Source of the DNA: Forficula auricularia
Lineage: Eukaryota; Arthropoda; Insecta; Dermaptera; Forficulidae
Assembly: GCA_024734495.1 (NCBI GenBank)
Contig: JALMQS010000621.1
Coordinates: 992,001-1,056,000 of the forward strand
Length of the DNA: 64,000 nt
Direction of reading: 5' to 3'
Made by a program: the position numbers and the translations under genes. A model generated the notes under the pieces. The model was not told the DNA's origin, did not search any database, and was given only the letters and a program-made list of their open reading frames with translations. Positions 19,842 to 31,990 of this stretch are shown piece after piece. Position 1 is the first letter of the stretch; every line of letters begins with the position of its first letter.

Positions 19842-21425
19842 TGATTCAGCCGCTGGCCCAGACAACATTCCCACCAGTATAATCAAAAATTGCGCGCCTG
19901 AACTTGCTCTATTCTCTCAAAAATTTACAAACTTTCTTATACCACTGGCTCATTTCCAGGGAGCTGGAAAACTGCAGAATTCAACCAATAAAAAAAAAGG
20001 AGATTCTTCAAATGCTAGCCAATTATCGTCCGATCGCTATAACTTCGGTTCTTTCCAAAATCTATGGAAAAAATAATTAATGAGCAAGTTCTTCACCATT
20101 TAGAATCTAATAAACTAATCCATGATAGTCAATACGGCTTTGAGACAATCTCGGTCCACCGGCGACATTTTAGCATATATAACTCATATGTGGAATAAAG
20201 CACTAGAGACTGGTAAAGAGACTTTCGTAATAGGCTTAGAGCATTTCAAAGGCCTTCGATCAAGTCTGGCACAAAAATCTTCTTGCCAGATTACCTGCAT
20301 TCTGGCCTCCCCGAGCCTCTGCAAGTTGCTTGAGAGCTTTCTCTCAAACCGCTCTATTAAAGTCGAGGTTGACGGAATATCATCCTCGTCCTTTAATACT
20401 AATGCTGGAGTTCCTCAGGGCTCAGTCATTTTCTCCCACGCTCTTTATCATCTATATTAATGAGCCTATTAAATCTGCCCTCCAATCGAATACATTGTTA
20501 CGCTGACGATAGCACCTCACAACGCTCAATCCTTACTAGACGATCGCGCAAACATAGCCTCCTCAATAAATTCAGGCTTAAGCATGCTAAAGAAATGGGG
20601 ATCTAACTTGGTAAACTTTAATGCTGGTAAAACACAATGCTGCTGTTACTAGGCGCGCAGATAGAAAACCTTCCGGACATTTCCTTTGATTCGAGCTCAT
20701 TGGAATTTCATAATAAAATATCATTAGTTAGGTGTCTCCTTAGGTTCTGACCTCTCTTGGAATGACCATATTATCTCAGTAGCAAAGGCTGCAGCATGTA
20801 AGCTTGGCTTTCTTTTCCGAACCAAACGATTTTTCACCCCACTCAACTCCTTATATTATACAAGGCTCAAATTCGCCCCTGTCTTGAATATTGCTCGCAT
20901 TTGTGGATAGGGTCCTCCAAGTATTCTCTTGAAACCCTGGACGCAATTCAGAGACGAGCTATCAGACTGATAGGCGATCCTACATTAACTGACACTCTCG
21001 ACTCCCTAGCCCATCGTAGATCTGTCTCCGCCCTTTCCCCTTTTTATAGATACTACCATGGCTTTTGTTCTGACGAAATTAAATCGATAATCCCACCAAG
21101 GGGCTTCATTTGCGCGGAATACACGATTTTCTAAAACTCAACACCCCTACGCGCTTAAACTGGATACTAATCGAACAAACGCATTCGCCAATTCATTTAT
21201 CCCCATGACATCTAGAGACTGGAACTCTCTTCCCCCGACCGTCTTTCCAGCAACTTATGACCTTCAATCTTTCAAGACCAGCATCCACAGATACCTTCGA
21301 CTTCTACCAATCACTAAATCTCCCCTTATCTTCACGTTACAAGGGTCCACCACGGACTACAGAGGTTGTACCTTCTTGGTGCAACTTCTTCTTGTATCAG
21401 TATCTTTATAATGCTAATTATGATT
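19842..21425 (+). pseudogene. Jockey/CR1-like LINE, reverse transcriptase part, frameshifted
   Basis: Shifting frames give GPDNIPTSIIKNCAPELA at the start, QSRSTGDILAYITHMWNKAL (fingers) at about 20143-20202, NAGVPQGSV (about 20398-20424) and CYADDST, whose YADD catalytic box is at 20499-20510. The C-terminal blocks LDAIQRRAIRLIG (20937) and SRDWNSLPPTVFPATYDLQS (from 21211) follow. Endonuclease and ORF1 are missing, so the copy is 5-prime truncated. At least five frameshifts or stops make it inactive. The clade is uncertain between jockey and CR1. Related fragments lie at 9690 and 51640. Confidence 0.85.
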
Positions 21426-21604
21426 AAAATGCCTTTATAGGTATCTATTGATGGATTTTTTCTCTTTATGTATTTTGTCCTATCTATCAGGCATAGGAAT
21501 GATTTCTTACATTTGAAATATACAATTTATTCTTATTCATCGATAAGGATAGAATGAGTGAATTTCTGGAAATTACATTTTAAGTTAAAATATTTTTAAA
21601 CGCT

Positions 21605-22190
21605 GGCACCTATAAAAATCACGTAAAAACAGGCACAGCTCTGATAGACAGTCTGACAATCATTGTAGCTACTCCTGTTTTACTTTTTAAAAGGAAATAT
21701 AAAAAAAAGCCGCCGGGTCTTAACGTGATTACATATAACAGATTTGCTGATGACGTCTTAATTATATCAAGTAGACAAACTTTCAATACTATTGTCGAAA
21801 TGTTCAACAATATAGACCCCTTCATGACCTTTACAAATGAATATTCTTTGAACAATAACATACACTTTTTGGATCTGACAATTGAAATAAAAAAATGGCG
21901 AATTATATAATTTTAAAACTGTTTACAAGGACAACAACAGAGATTTTTTGTGGAAAGTCTTTTTATAAACAATGAACCAAATATATTAAATAAACAACAA
22001 GACTATGAATTCGCCGATTTCTATAATGGAGCATGGAAAATATAAAACTCTAATTATAGATCTATTTTTGCATTCAAAATAAATTTTTAAAAATAGACAT
22101 CTCATTAATATCAAGAGGTAATTCGAGTTCATAGCCAGTCGATCATGGTGGATCGTCCCTTGGGGTTGTGATTTGACATGGAGACACTAT
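21605..22190 (+). pseudogene. Penelope-like element reverse transcriptase fragment
   Basis: The frame 21725-21910 reads YNRFADDVLIIS with the catalytic FADD at 21743-21754, followed about 30 residues later by FTNEYS and then IHFLDLTIEI. This spacing and the FLDLTI block are characteristic of Penelope-like reverse transcriptases and differ from the LINEs nearby. An upstream block (about 21630-21700) can be read as a decayed PLSP-type motif. After 21910 the sequence continues in another frame. No GIY-YIG endonuclease is seen. Penelope-like elements are known to carry hammerhead motifs, which makes this a possible helper family for the cores elsewhere in the window. Confidence 0.6.
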
Positions 22191-22199
22191 TTTTAAATA

Positions 22200-23040
22200 T
22201 TTAACCACTTTTTAACTCTTGGACTGTCTCTCGTCGAATGTATTCTTTCTGGAACTGGTCCGTCATGAATGGATAAAAACTGATCTGTTGTGATATGTTA
22301 TCTGTGATTTCCCAGTGAAATGTATTGTTCAACCAAAAAAAAAAAAAAAAATTTTTATAAACAAAAAATGTAAAAAGGTCTGATGAGCTAAACAATGGCG
22401 AAACTAGTAACTTACAATAATAAATAATTCAACATGAACATTTATTAAATTTCATTTATCCATTTCAAAATTTTCTATTATTAATACGAAGGAGCTAATC
22501 ATAAAAAGATAAATTATATAAAAAAAAGAATTAATTTTTTTCGATTTTTTCTCTTCTCCTGTATTTATCATTTGGTAGTTCTGAAGCTGAAAAGTTAAAA
22601 TATCTAATCCATTTTTTGTTTTCGTATTTGTGACCAAAACGAATTTTTTACGAGTTTCAGCTCCCAAGCTATAATAAAATAGAATTCTTTCATAATTATA
22701 AGTTAAGCCGTTATTAAACAAAAACATATACAAAGCCCTTATCACGCCGTAATTTTAAAGATAATTAAATTTTTTTAAATTTATATCTAAGTCTACTTAT
22801 GGAGAACCGCACACTCTATGTTAAAAAAATATTTTATTTTTTATTTTTGACTCTATGTAAAATTAGACTCTTCCAAAAATAAATTAGATTAAAATTTCAA
22901 TTTACAGGAAAATAAATATGTACATACAATTTCTAAATTTAAACTTTTAATCCTATTTAGTTTACAAACTACTATATGTTCTGACAATGTAGCGAAACAA
23001 CGAACAGTCTTGTTTTACATTTTAAACGGAACCATAAAAA
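22200..23040. repeat. AT-rich sequence including a dispersed repeat
   Basis: Parts at 22630-22730 (TTTTTTACGAGTTTC, CATAATTATAAGTTAAGCC) match 28370-28435. The part at 22780-22920 resembles 32590-32705 and 47325-47370. The minus-strand frames in this stretch are read-throughs. The element class is not clear. Confidence 0.5.
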
Positions 23041-23085
23041 AGAGATATTTATTTATTAAATTCTTTTGAAAATTTTGAATTGAAT

Positions 23086-23493
23086 ATATATGTTGCAATA
23101 AAATCCCGTTTTTAGTAAGAATGGGCTCTTACTAGTTAAAACGCTTTTCAGTGAATAACTTTGTGGCAACTAGAATTTACTGATGTTGGTTGAGTTTGGT
23201 CCAAAGGTCTAGAATCTTCATTTTTGACCTTCCGCTCGAAACGAAAATGTCAAAAATTACATTTTCATTAGAAGCAAAGTTGTAGAGGGTGTAATTTTTG
23301 ACATTTTCGTTTAAAAAATTTTGAAAATAAACACCCAAAATGAGGCGGAAGGTCAAAAATCAAAATTCTAGACCTTTGGACCAAACTCAACCAAAATTAG
23401 TATATTCTAGTTTTCACAAAGGTATTCAGTGAAACGCGTTTAACTAATAAGAACCCGTTCTTACTAAAAACGGGGTTTTACTGCAACATATAT
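23086..23493. mobile_element. Foldback element, about 408 bp
   Basis: Arms of about 150 bp mirror around 23289.5. TGTTGCA at 23091 pairs with 23482-23488, and GACCTTCCGC near 23227 pairs with GCGGAAGGTC near 23343. The central part shares CAAAGTTGTAG and TTTTTGACATTTTCG with C-rich Helitron copies at 55230 and 62320, so the loop may derive from them. No protein is encoded. Confidence 0.8.
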
Positions 23494-23499
23494 ACATAG

Positions 23500-25115
23500 A
23501 TATTACAATTGAAGGGTTTGCTGCAAAAAAATGGTGGCTCCATTTTGGGGGAGTTTGGAATTAAATGTATTATTTTATGAAAAAAAACCTTCGTTAGGTG
23601 CAAGAAATATGTAGCTCCGATCGTATTAAGGAAATTAATCGAAAATAATATTTTAGCACAACTTAGAATTGAAACGTTTTTTTTTCTTTTTTTTTCTGAA
23701 AACTTCAAAAATTAGAGCTATCTTCTTTTTGCAGCAGAACCTTTAATTCTCAAATTAAAATTGCGTTTTTTCTTGATCTGTTGCTTTCCTATTCGGTTCG
23801 ATTCGAATTTAAAATGATAAATTATTTCATTCGTGATCTGTCAATGATAATTCCGTTTGCATCCAAAATGGCATATTAAACCGAGTTCAGATTCAAATAT
23901 CTCAATGCGCTTTATGAATTCCAAATCAAGAGCTTCCAGCCTTTTAACCTCATAGTTACGAGTTTAGCTTTTACCCTTGTAATGGATGGATATTTTACTA
24001 TTATCTCAAAAGTTTATCATAAAAATGAAATAATATTTTTTATTGAACAGTTTATCAAATCTATTACGATTTTATTTTTATTTAATCGAGATATTTTTTA
24101 ATGAGATTTATTTATTTATTTGTCAAAGAGAGAAATAAATTAATCTGTTTTATATTTCTAGATATGATTAAATATACATACATGAAAAATAGTTTTAGTA
24201 TTGAATAGATTCGAATTTTTTATATCCTGCTTAAAAATATCTGGAAAGCGTAGAAGAATTATTTTCAACAACTCTAATAGGAGAATTGATGGAAAAGCAG
24301 CCCAGAGACAATGAAAAGTAAAAATTTTAAATAATATATTTAAACGTCATTTACATTCTTTTAAAATTTTGATTATGTTAGTACTGAAGAAGGAAGAAAG
24401 ATCCTTCAAAACATTGGTTTTTAAGAGAATGAGAAAGACGTTTTAATAAATTTAAAACTTCTGATTAAAACGGGTATAATATCAGAAAAAAACAATTGAA
24501 TTTTCATACAAGTACAATTGAGAGGTTGTAACTAATGAACTGAAATTTTACTCACAATTAATAAACTGCGTCTGTATTTTCTAGTTCAATCCACTTGTTG
24601 ACAAAAGATTGGTAAATCACATAATTTTACTATCTTCTCCTTTACGAGTAGGTATATTCTTGTTTGCTGCTTTTTTAACACTCTGATAAATAAATATGAT
24701 GTTTGAACTTCCATGATTCGTCAGACGAAATTAATCTTAAATTTAATTTATAGAAGACTAATTAAAAATTAAAAGTAATTCTTGTTTAGAAAGTTTAATT
24801 AATGAAGAGATTTAATAATTTAGAGAAATAATTATCGTTTAAATAATTTATTTCAAGACCAGACATTGATAAAGTCCCGGCACAATCAATGCTCGCTCAA
24901 CTTGTTACTTTCACGTATGTAATTACATTAGCCTCATAACCAGAAAACAATAAATACATAAATTTTGTACTTTGTTGGTTCAGAACTTCAGATTAAAAAA
25001 ATGTAGAAAATCAGATTATCGAATCACTATTTGAGGAGAACATGAAAATTCATTTATAATAAGATGAAATTTGATAGAAAATGTATTGAAAAAATCTTAG
25101 TAGTAGCAGAGTTGT
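23500..25115. other. Spacer, no gene seen
   Basis: A/T-rich sequence; short frames lack motifs. Confidence 0.5.
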
Positions 25116-25120
25116 TGACT

Positions 25121-25395
25121 CATAAAGAGGAATCAATGAGGTTGTCCTCTGATTGATGCAAATAAACATATACGAGTATAAATATATAAATCGTTTGTTA
25201 TGTGGCTAGATTGCAACAAGGAAACGAATTTTTCGATATCCATTCCAATAATTGACCCCTTGAGAAATAAAAGATAAATTATGTTTAATTAAAAGACTAA
25301 TCATGAAGGTCAAACAAACAAACTATATTTAATATAGGTATATAGCTACATATATGGTATCAAGCAGATGACAACCTCATTGATTTCTCTTTATG
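25121..25395. mobile_element. Foldback element of the hammerhead-bearing family, decayed core
   Basis: The ends CATAAAGAGGAATCAATGAG and the mirrored CTCATTGATTTCTCTTTATG (25376-25395) are inverted repeats about 45 bp long. The interior has the family words TTGATGCAAATAAACATA and GTTATGTGGCTAG and a ruined core near 25297 (GACTAATCATGAAGGTC). Relatives lie at 42587-43061 and 57169-57950. Confidence 0.75.
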
Positions 25396-25414
25396 AAGAA
25401 AATGTATTAACTCA

Positions 25415-25715
25415 ATTATTTATTAATCATTTTATGTACATAGGTCAGTGTAGAACCTTATATAGTGTACATTCAAAAGAGAAAAAAAGGAACTGACAAA
25501 TATAGAGATTAACAATATAAATAAAAATAAAATACAAATTAGATATAAAAATACAAAAAACAAAACAAAATATAAAAATACAAAAGAAAAAATACAAAAT
25601 AAAAATATAAAATATAGATTACACAATATAAAATACACAATATAAAATATAAGTTAGAGGCTATAGTATTAGCATGATAAAGCTTCAGTGAGTCCACGCA
25701 AAAAATAATGTCAAG
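25415..25715 (-). repeat. LINE 3-prime UTR fragment
   Basis: This A-rich block matches the 3-prime region of the LINE at 35105-36150 word for word in several places (GTGTACATTCAA, CTGACAAATATAGAGATT, AGTGAGTCCACGCAAAAA). It is a 5-prime-truncated copy. The hydrophobic minus-strand frame here comes from A-rich repeats and is not a protein. Confidence 0.75.
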
Positions 25716-27745
25716 TTTTAATTTTATAGATCCAAAACAAAACTGACGAAAAATTCTTCAATCTGCGATATTTACTAAGAGCGTATCGATCTTGGAAAAA
25801 GTTCCTTACTTTTCTCAGATTTATTTTATTTCCATTAAATTGCTTGCAGTGATAATCAACCTCTTGAGGTGGGTTGCCAATGACGGCTTAGATCTGGAAT
25901 TGCTTTTAGATACAGTTAATCTGGATGTCTAGTATTCAGTCACTTATGCAGTTCAGTATGTGTGTGGGAGAGAGAGAGAGAGAGAGAGATAGTCCAATTT
26001 ACTAGTGAATAGCCTGCTTAATTTATTCAATACGAATTCAGTAATTAAAATGGAAATTAAATCCATTTGATTTAATTGATCTAACATTAAGTTTTTACAC
26101 GATTATACACGATTAGCTATTTTTTTCTATTATGTAAAATCAGATACCTATACCTAAATTAAATTATAAGATTTTTTTATACATTTTTAAGGCAAGCATT
26201 GCATTCAAATAAATCTGTAAAGGAAGGCATTTTTGATAATATTAAAGGCTAAAATATAATAGTTATCAAGAAATTAAGGCAGAGAATCAAAAATAGGATA
26301 GAGTGGTCAGGAATTTAGCATGACAATTAATTAATTGTCTTTAATGGGTCAATAAAAAATATGAATAAGAAACAATTGAAAAGATTAATTGTTAATAGAA
26401 TAGCGAGAGAATTATTTAAAGCAATTTTTTCCTTTTTTTTTTTTATTTTTTAAAATTCCATTGATAAAAACGGGAAATTCGAGTGTGAGTGTTTATTTGT
26501 ATCTTTGATTTCTACTTGTGAATCACCTACTCCATGCAAACTAAATCATTCAAGTAGAAAAATATATGTTACGATAAATGTAGCTTGAAACACGCGATTA
26601 TCCCAAGACATAAATTTTATTTAAATAAATAATTTGACCAACTAAGATTCAATAATTCATTAAAGGAGATTGAGAATTTATTACTTTTATGAATCCCAAG
26701 CTGTATTAATTTGAAGTTAGAAGAAAATTGGTAAATAAATCGAAACGTCGACTTTGTTGATATTTTTCTTGATTCTGTCTGCCTAAACCCTTTAAGCTAC
26801 ATCCACATTAATATGTATATTTTCATTCAATAATAAAAATTATAATTTTCTCACCAACATAGTTTTTAGCTTTTTAAATAAACTGGTAATGCTAAGAAAT
26901 ATTCCAGGAAGAATACTTAAATCATTAAGCTCTAGCTTTTTAAATCCTTAAGACTTTGTTAAATTAAGGGACTTAGAGGTACTTAAAGAAAGATATAAAT
27001 TGTTCTCATCACATCTTAGCTAAAAGCCTCTTTCCTAACTTTCAGAGGATGAGAATCCGAAATCTTTGAGTGTATCTTGATTTAGTGGATGCCTTCTTTT
27101 TAGCTTTCCGGTTGGCAGTACCTTTAATTAAAAAAATAAATAAATTATGTCAATAAATTTTAAACACACCTGTCTTCAAATTAAGGCAAAACCACTGCTC
27201 TTGCAAAAAGTTGCTATACATTTTTTTGCCAAGAGTAGAATATTCCACTAAGGGAAATCAGCTCATTTACATTCCTTATTTATTTTAACTTTGAATAACT
27301 TACTAATAGGTAACATAAGGGAATATATATATTTTATATTTTATTTTGGAATTATAAGTCAAATGCTTGATTTCAATCGGGTTATACAAAAATCACCTAA
27401 AAAAATTTTTTTATTTTGTACTCTACAAAAAGTTTACCATTTCCAAAATAATCTTTGGACTAAAATTTGAATAACTTTTTAATTATTTAAAATTTTATAT
27501 CTTATTTATACGGTCTAATAGCTCTGATATTCAGACAGACAGACATTTTAACGACTCTAATAGATTTTCTATTTTACTTTTTAACTAAACTCTAAAAAAG
27601 AGTTAATTTTTGGGAGATGTGTATAATTTAAAACTTAAGCTAAAATAGAAGCCGTGTATAAAATTTTAACTAAATAATTATTCGATATTTTTCCGAACTC
27701 TTGCATTTTTAACCTGGAAGCTAAAAAGTTGAAAATCTAACCCCT
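25716..27745. other. Spacer with a GA microsatellite
   Basis: A GA repeat lies at about 25970-25988. The stretch 27420-27600 shares short words (CAGACAGACAGACATTTTA) with dispersed repeats elsewhere. No gene is seen. Confidence 0.5.
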
Positions 27746-27749
27746 TTTT

Positions 27750-28332
27750 ACTTTATCCAATGCGAAGCATGGGTAAAGTATTGTAATCGGTCTGGCGGCA
27801 AGCGCGACTTCAAAGAGTCCTCAGGAAAAGACTACGGAACCCATGGACTCAATTAAGGTCACAAATTGTAGTATTCAATTAGATTGAATTTTAGCATGTG
27901 ACGATTTTGACAAAAATTACCTGGGGTCTCGTCGAGAGGCCAAAAAGTGCCATTTTTTTTGGAAGTGCGTGCGGATGGATGGATGGATGTTATCGTTTTT
28001 TTCGTCCACGATTTTTTCCACACCGTTTCACCAATTGAAATGAAAATGAAAAACTAACATTATTTTAACAAAATGAAGCGCTGATTAGTTTTTGGTACAT
28101 ATCGGCCCACAAACATTAGTACTTTATTTCAGTACTTTTTTAGTTTTTTCTAAATATCTTGAAAATGACTTAACCAATTTTGATGAAATTTAATATTGTA
28201 ATTGAGTACCTTGAGGACCACAAAAATGGTCATATAAATTTTTTTGTAAAATTATATTTTAAAGTACTTTACCCTAGCTAGACTACGATAGTTCATTGGA
28301 TAAAGTTTAGCAACGATCCGTTGCAGTTTATT
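27750..28332 (+). mobile_element. Helentron-like element, copy B (both ends present)
   Basis: The 5-prime end ACTTTATCCAATGCGAAGCA begins at 27750. The 3-prime end has the complementary CATTGGATAAAGT (28294-28306), then the perfect hairpin GCAACG-ATC-CGTTGC (28309-28323), then AGTTTATTT. Inside is a GGAT microsatellite (27972-27987). No protein is encoded. This 583-bp copy lacks the minisatellite present in copies A and C and is the simplest view of the family's ends. Confidence 0.75.
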
Positions 28333-28436
28333 TGTTTTCGTAATAAAAACATTTTGTGATCAGAACGAACTTTTTACGAGTTTCTACTCTCAAATTATAT
28401 AAATATAAATTTATCATAATTATAAGTTAAGCCCAA

Positions 28437-28785
28437 ACTATCCCCCAAGTTTTAAGTCTCTATCTAAATTTTAACTCTATTCTCCACAGTGATTCTTTAT
28501 CAGTCTATAACAGTCTATAACTACTAACACTATGATATAGCAATATTTTATCTAGCTTGTAATTCCAAAATTATAATAGCTAAAAATCTATTAAAATTTG
28601 ATGGATAGCTACTATTATAAGGATAAAGTCTACAGAGTTTCAAATTTTTTGAGCCATTAGTTTGGCCGAAAAAAAAAATTATCGTTAAATTCCAAAAACC
28701 CCATGTTATTTAGATGAAAAACTTGCATCGATGTGGGGCACAGGTTAAAATTTAGATAGAGACTTGAAACTTGGGGGATATTTTT
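28437..28785. mobile_element. Inverted-repeat element, about 350 bp
   Basis: TATCCCCCAAGTTTTAAGTC at 28440-28459, with the following TCTATCTAAATTTTAAC, is mirrored at about 28742-28781 (GTTAAAATTTAGATAGAGAC then CTTGGGGGATA). Arms are about 40 bp. No target duplication could be assigned. Confidence 0.6.
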
Positions 28786-28789
28786 TATA

Positions 28790-29735
28790 TTTATTGCGAA
28801 CCATATGAGTTTCTGTCAGCGCAAAAATTTGAAAATACCCAAAATAATGACCACCCTAATATATAAATATACTTTTTTACTAAAAAATTATTTCATACGT
28901 GTTTAACCTATAACGATTGGCAAAATGGGTTTTTACCCGATGCCAATAAATAAAAAAAAAATCTATAACGATAGATGGAGAGTATAATTCTTTTCATGTG
29001 TTATTTATTTTGCAATTTTTTAACATAATTCAACTCTATATAATAGACTTTCCATGCCATTTTATTATTAGTATTAAAATAATTAGCTTGTGTTAAGGAA
29101 AAGTTGACGCTATTGATAAAACTCGCACTATTTTTGATTAATAGAAAATTCTTTATTTCGTGTCAGAGCTTGTTTCAATGTCTCCAATCGATATGGACTT
29201 GTCTCGACATGTATCATGGATTATTATAAAAGCGCCCAAGCTTATATTTCGCACCCTTTTCTTTCTATACTAGAGTGAGACATTCTACCTCAATTGCATT
29301 TTAGAAAATTTACTATTTTTTAAATATTTTTTATCTTTAATTGTTTTTAAAAATATTTTCGATGAAAAGGAATTATTTTTTCAAAATTTCGGTAAATTTT
29401 TTTTCATTTGCTTTTAATGAAAATAAAAATTTATCGTATACATTTTTTTAATTAAATAATTATATACAATGAATTTATTTTTATTGGTAGATTTTTTAAA
29501 TCAAATAAATAAGAATTAACAGATATTTATTATGGGGTGTTTGTTTTTAATAAAATTAATAATTTTTTTTTTAATAAAATTTCCTCGGTAGGCTTGCAAG
29601 GTAAAGTCTGTTTAATTTGATAATAAAATTTCCAAATCAAAATGATTTAATTTTTTAATTTTCGTAAAAAAATTCGAAATCGATTTTTTTTTCCAAATTT
29701 TCAGGTACCTACCTCAAATCCAAATAAACTGACGT
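28790..29735. other. AT-rich spacer, no gene seen
   Basis: No recognisable feature. Confidence 0.5.
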
Positions 29736-29740
29736 GTTAT

Positions 29741-30430
29741 GATGTGGCCATCCACTTGACTTTACCATACAACCTGGCCTCTCACATATATTTAATATTT
29801 AATAAAATTATTTATAATCATGTAGGAGAGGGGGGTTAGTTTATGCATTTTTAGAATCCTGAGGTCCCTCTGATTATGTATACAAAATTTGGTTGAGTTT
29901 GGTACAAGAGCCTATATTTTCATTTTTTGACCCTACACCCCCCCTCATTTTGGGCCGTTAGTTTTTGCATTTTTAGACTTCTCGGGTCCCACTGATTATG
30001 TATACAAAATTTGGTTGAGTTTGCTTAAATGGCCTAGATTTTTAATTTTTAACCCCCACTCCACCCCCTTAATTTTTGGTCGATTTGCACCAAATTCTAA
30101 TCAGCTCTTAATCTCAATGGACTAAAACTACTTGTGAAATTTGATTTCGATATTCAGACTAGTTTTTGAGCTATCTTGTACACAAAAATTTGGTAACGCA
30201 CAGACTAACTAACAGACATTTTGACAAAACAATTATTATCTCGACAAATATAATTTTTTCGATGTTCACTTATTAGAGCTTCTTTGTAGAGAAAAATGCC
30301 ATGGTTTTGCTCAATTTGTTTAATCAAAATAGTTCAAGCCGTTTTTGAGATATTTTGAAAAAAAGAAGGAATAAAACCACTTTTTTCATGCACGATTACA
30401 ATACTTGACCATACCCTGTATGGTAAAGTA
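29741..30430 (-). mobile_element. Helitron-like element, family 2, copy 2
   Basis: On the minus strand it begins near 30430 with ACTTTACCATACAGGGTATGG and ends with the complementary TATGGTAAAGT and a hairpin GATG-GCCA-CATC (29741-29752). Two internal repeats of about 110 bases (29840 and 29950) share GATTATGTATACAAAATTTG. Copy 1 is at 4703-5460 and a plus-strand fragment is at 36907. Confidence 0.65.
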
Positions 30431-30439
30431 AAAAAATTG

Positions 30440-30930
30440 AAAATCTCTCTCTCTCTCTAAGATTTGGATTTTTGTTAGCGAACGGTTTGTAAACATTTGA
30501 ACTGAATTGCACTCATAGCTCTCAAATGATAATTATATTTTTTCCTGATTTGCTGCATTTTTAAACCGTAATTTCTGAAGATAGAAAGCTTAAAATTTAT
30601 TTAGTTCTTTATTTTAAAATTACAAACATTTTAGTATTATAATGAACATTCTAAGAAATTCCGTTTTTAGGTTATCACGAGTAATGTAATCCAAATTAGA
30701 TTTAAACAAAGTTCATCACTAATAAATAGAGCGTATTGATATCAAGCATCAACTTACAATACTTACTGTGGGGTGTTTACTTTAATGTCAGCGATGAAAC
30801 TAATTGATCCTGGCAAGATTCAAAAGACTATTTACTACTTTATTATATATTTGTCATATACGATGATCTGAGCCAAACAAATTCTGTGGATTGTTTCAAG
30901 TAAGGCCAATGTCAGATTATTACAAAAATA
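30440..30930. other. Spacer, no gene seen
   Basis: A short CT repeat at about 30446; otherwise no feature. Confidence 0.5.
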
Positions 30931-30937
30931 GGATATA

Positions 30938-31230
30938 TAGTACCTGGAGGCACCGAGCGATGCTCGGTAACCCCTGACCCCCCCCTACCCCCTCCCGAAA
31001 CCATACACCTCGCCCCCAACACTGCACCCCCACTCCGCCCCACCCCACCCCAACCGCCCCTCCCACCCCCGGACCCCCACAACTGCACCCCACCTCCTGC
31101 ACCCCCCACATCCACCCCCAGCCCCGACCCAGTTTTTGCATTTCTATCTTTCTAATGGTCCACATATTATGTGTATATTTGTTTACTCGTACACCAATTT
31201 GCCCACATTCGTTCATATTGATAAACATTA
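30938..31230 (-). mobile_element. C-rich Helitron-like fragment with 3-prime hairpin
   Basis: On the minus strand the fragment ends with the perfect hairpin ACCGAGC-ATC-GCTCGGT (about 30954-30970) followed by GCCTCCAGGTACTA. The same hairpin and end occur at 32374-32406. Upstream is a C-only/G-only tract (30972-31130) and the words CAGTTTTTGCATTTCTA shared with 54958-54975. The glycine-rich and tryptophan-rich frames reported on the minus strand are translations of the simple tract. Confidence 0.6.
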
Positions 31231-31660
31231 TAAATAAATAAATAAGAAAATAATAATAAAAAAAATAATCGTATAGGATCTGAAATAAAAAGATAAAATT
31301 AAAAAAAATGTGTGCGTCTCAGGACGCTCGACAGAAGTGATAACTTTCACCAACCAAATATTTTTTTAGGAAGACAATTTCAAGGATAATTGCCCGGAGA
31401 AAAGAGAATTGAATATTTAATTTTAATTAGAAGAGTGTATATTTAATGTTTCTGGATTTAAAATTAATTGTTGTTTTTCTTTCAGCTTAATTCAATTATA
31501 CATATTTCAAATTTGCCGCGCTGCAATTTATTCAATAAATTCAATTTATAAAATACATAGCTATATATAATATATTCAATTATTTCCACACTTATAATAA
31601 AGTCTAAATCAAAAATATTCATTTTAGTAAAAGTAAAAAGCAAAGATTTTTAAAATACTT
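31231..31660. other. Spacer, no gene seen
   Basis: No recognised feature. Confidence 0.5.
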
Positions 31661-31665
31661 CTATA

Positions 31666-31990
31666 GTCTTCTGGTAAAGTCTCCGCCTATGATGCAAGAG
31701 GTCCCAGGTTCTAATCCGACATGCGGCAAATCATTTTTTTTTATTGAGATTTTCATCTATCAATAATTACTTTAATTAAGAAAAATCAATTAAGATGAAT
31801 TTTGATGAGGTCCAGACATAGCCAGATCGTTTTCTCATCCTCAAAACTTGTTAATAGATTTTGTTTCACCAAAATCGGTAAGGCCGTTTTCAAAATAGAA
31901 CCAAGATACAAATATATAAATAAATATATAAATGTATATAAATAAATAAATATACAATTTTTGCTCGTTTAATAAGAGTAGATATATAGC
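31666..31990 (+). repeat. tRNA-derived SINE-like repeat (type F)
   Basis: A tRNA-like head with an A-box-like TAGTCTTCTGGTAAAG and a B box GGTTCTAATCC (one mismatch) is followed by a body ending near GCTCGTTTAATAAGAGTAG, a tail type common in insect retroelements. It is not a tRNA gene. Confidence 0.55.

Noticed and set aside
25432..25638. Hydrophobic minus-strand frame resembling membrane segments (also at 35140-35407)
   Set aside because: Both are translations of the same A-rich LINE 3-prime UTR; hydrophobicity follows from T-rich codons.
26735..26755. ATCGAAACGTCGAC as a lone hammerhead GAAACGTC half
   Set aside because: No CTGANGA box or hairpin lies upstream at a suitable distance.
30912..31228. 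Glycine- and tryptophan-rich minus-strand frames
   Set aside because: They translate the G-rich strand of a C-rich simple tract and match the same situation at 54.6 kb.
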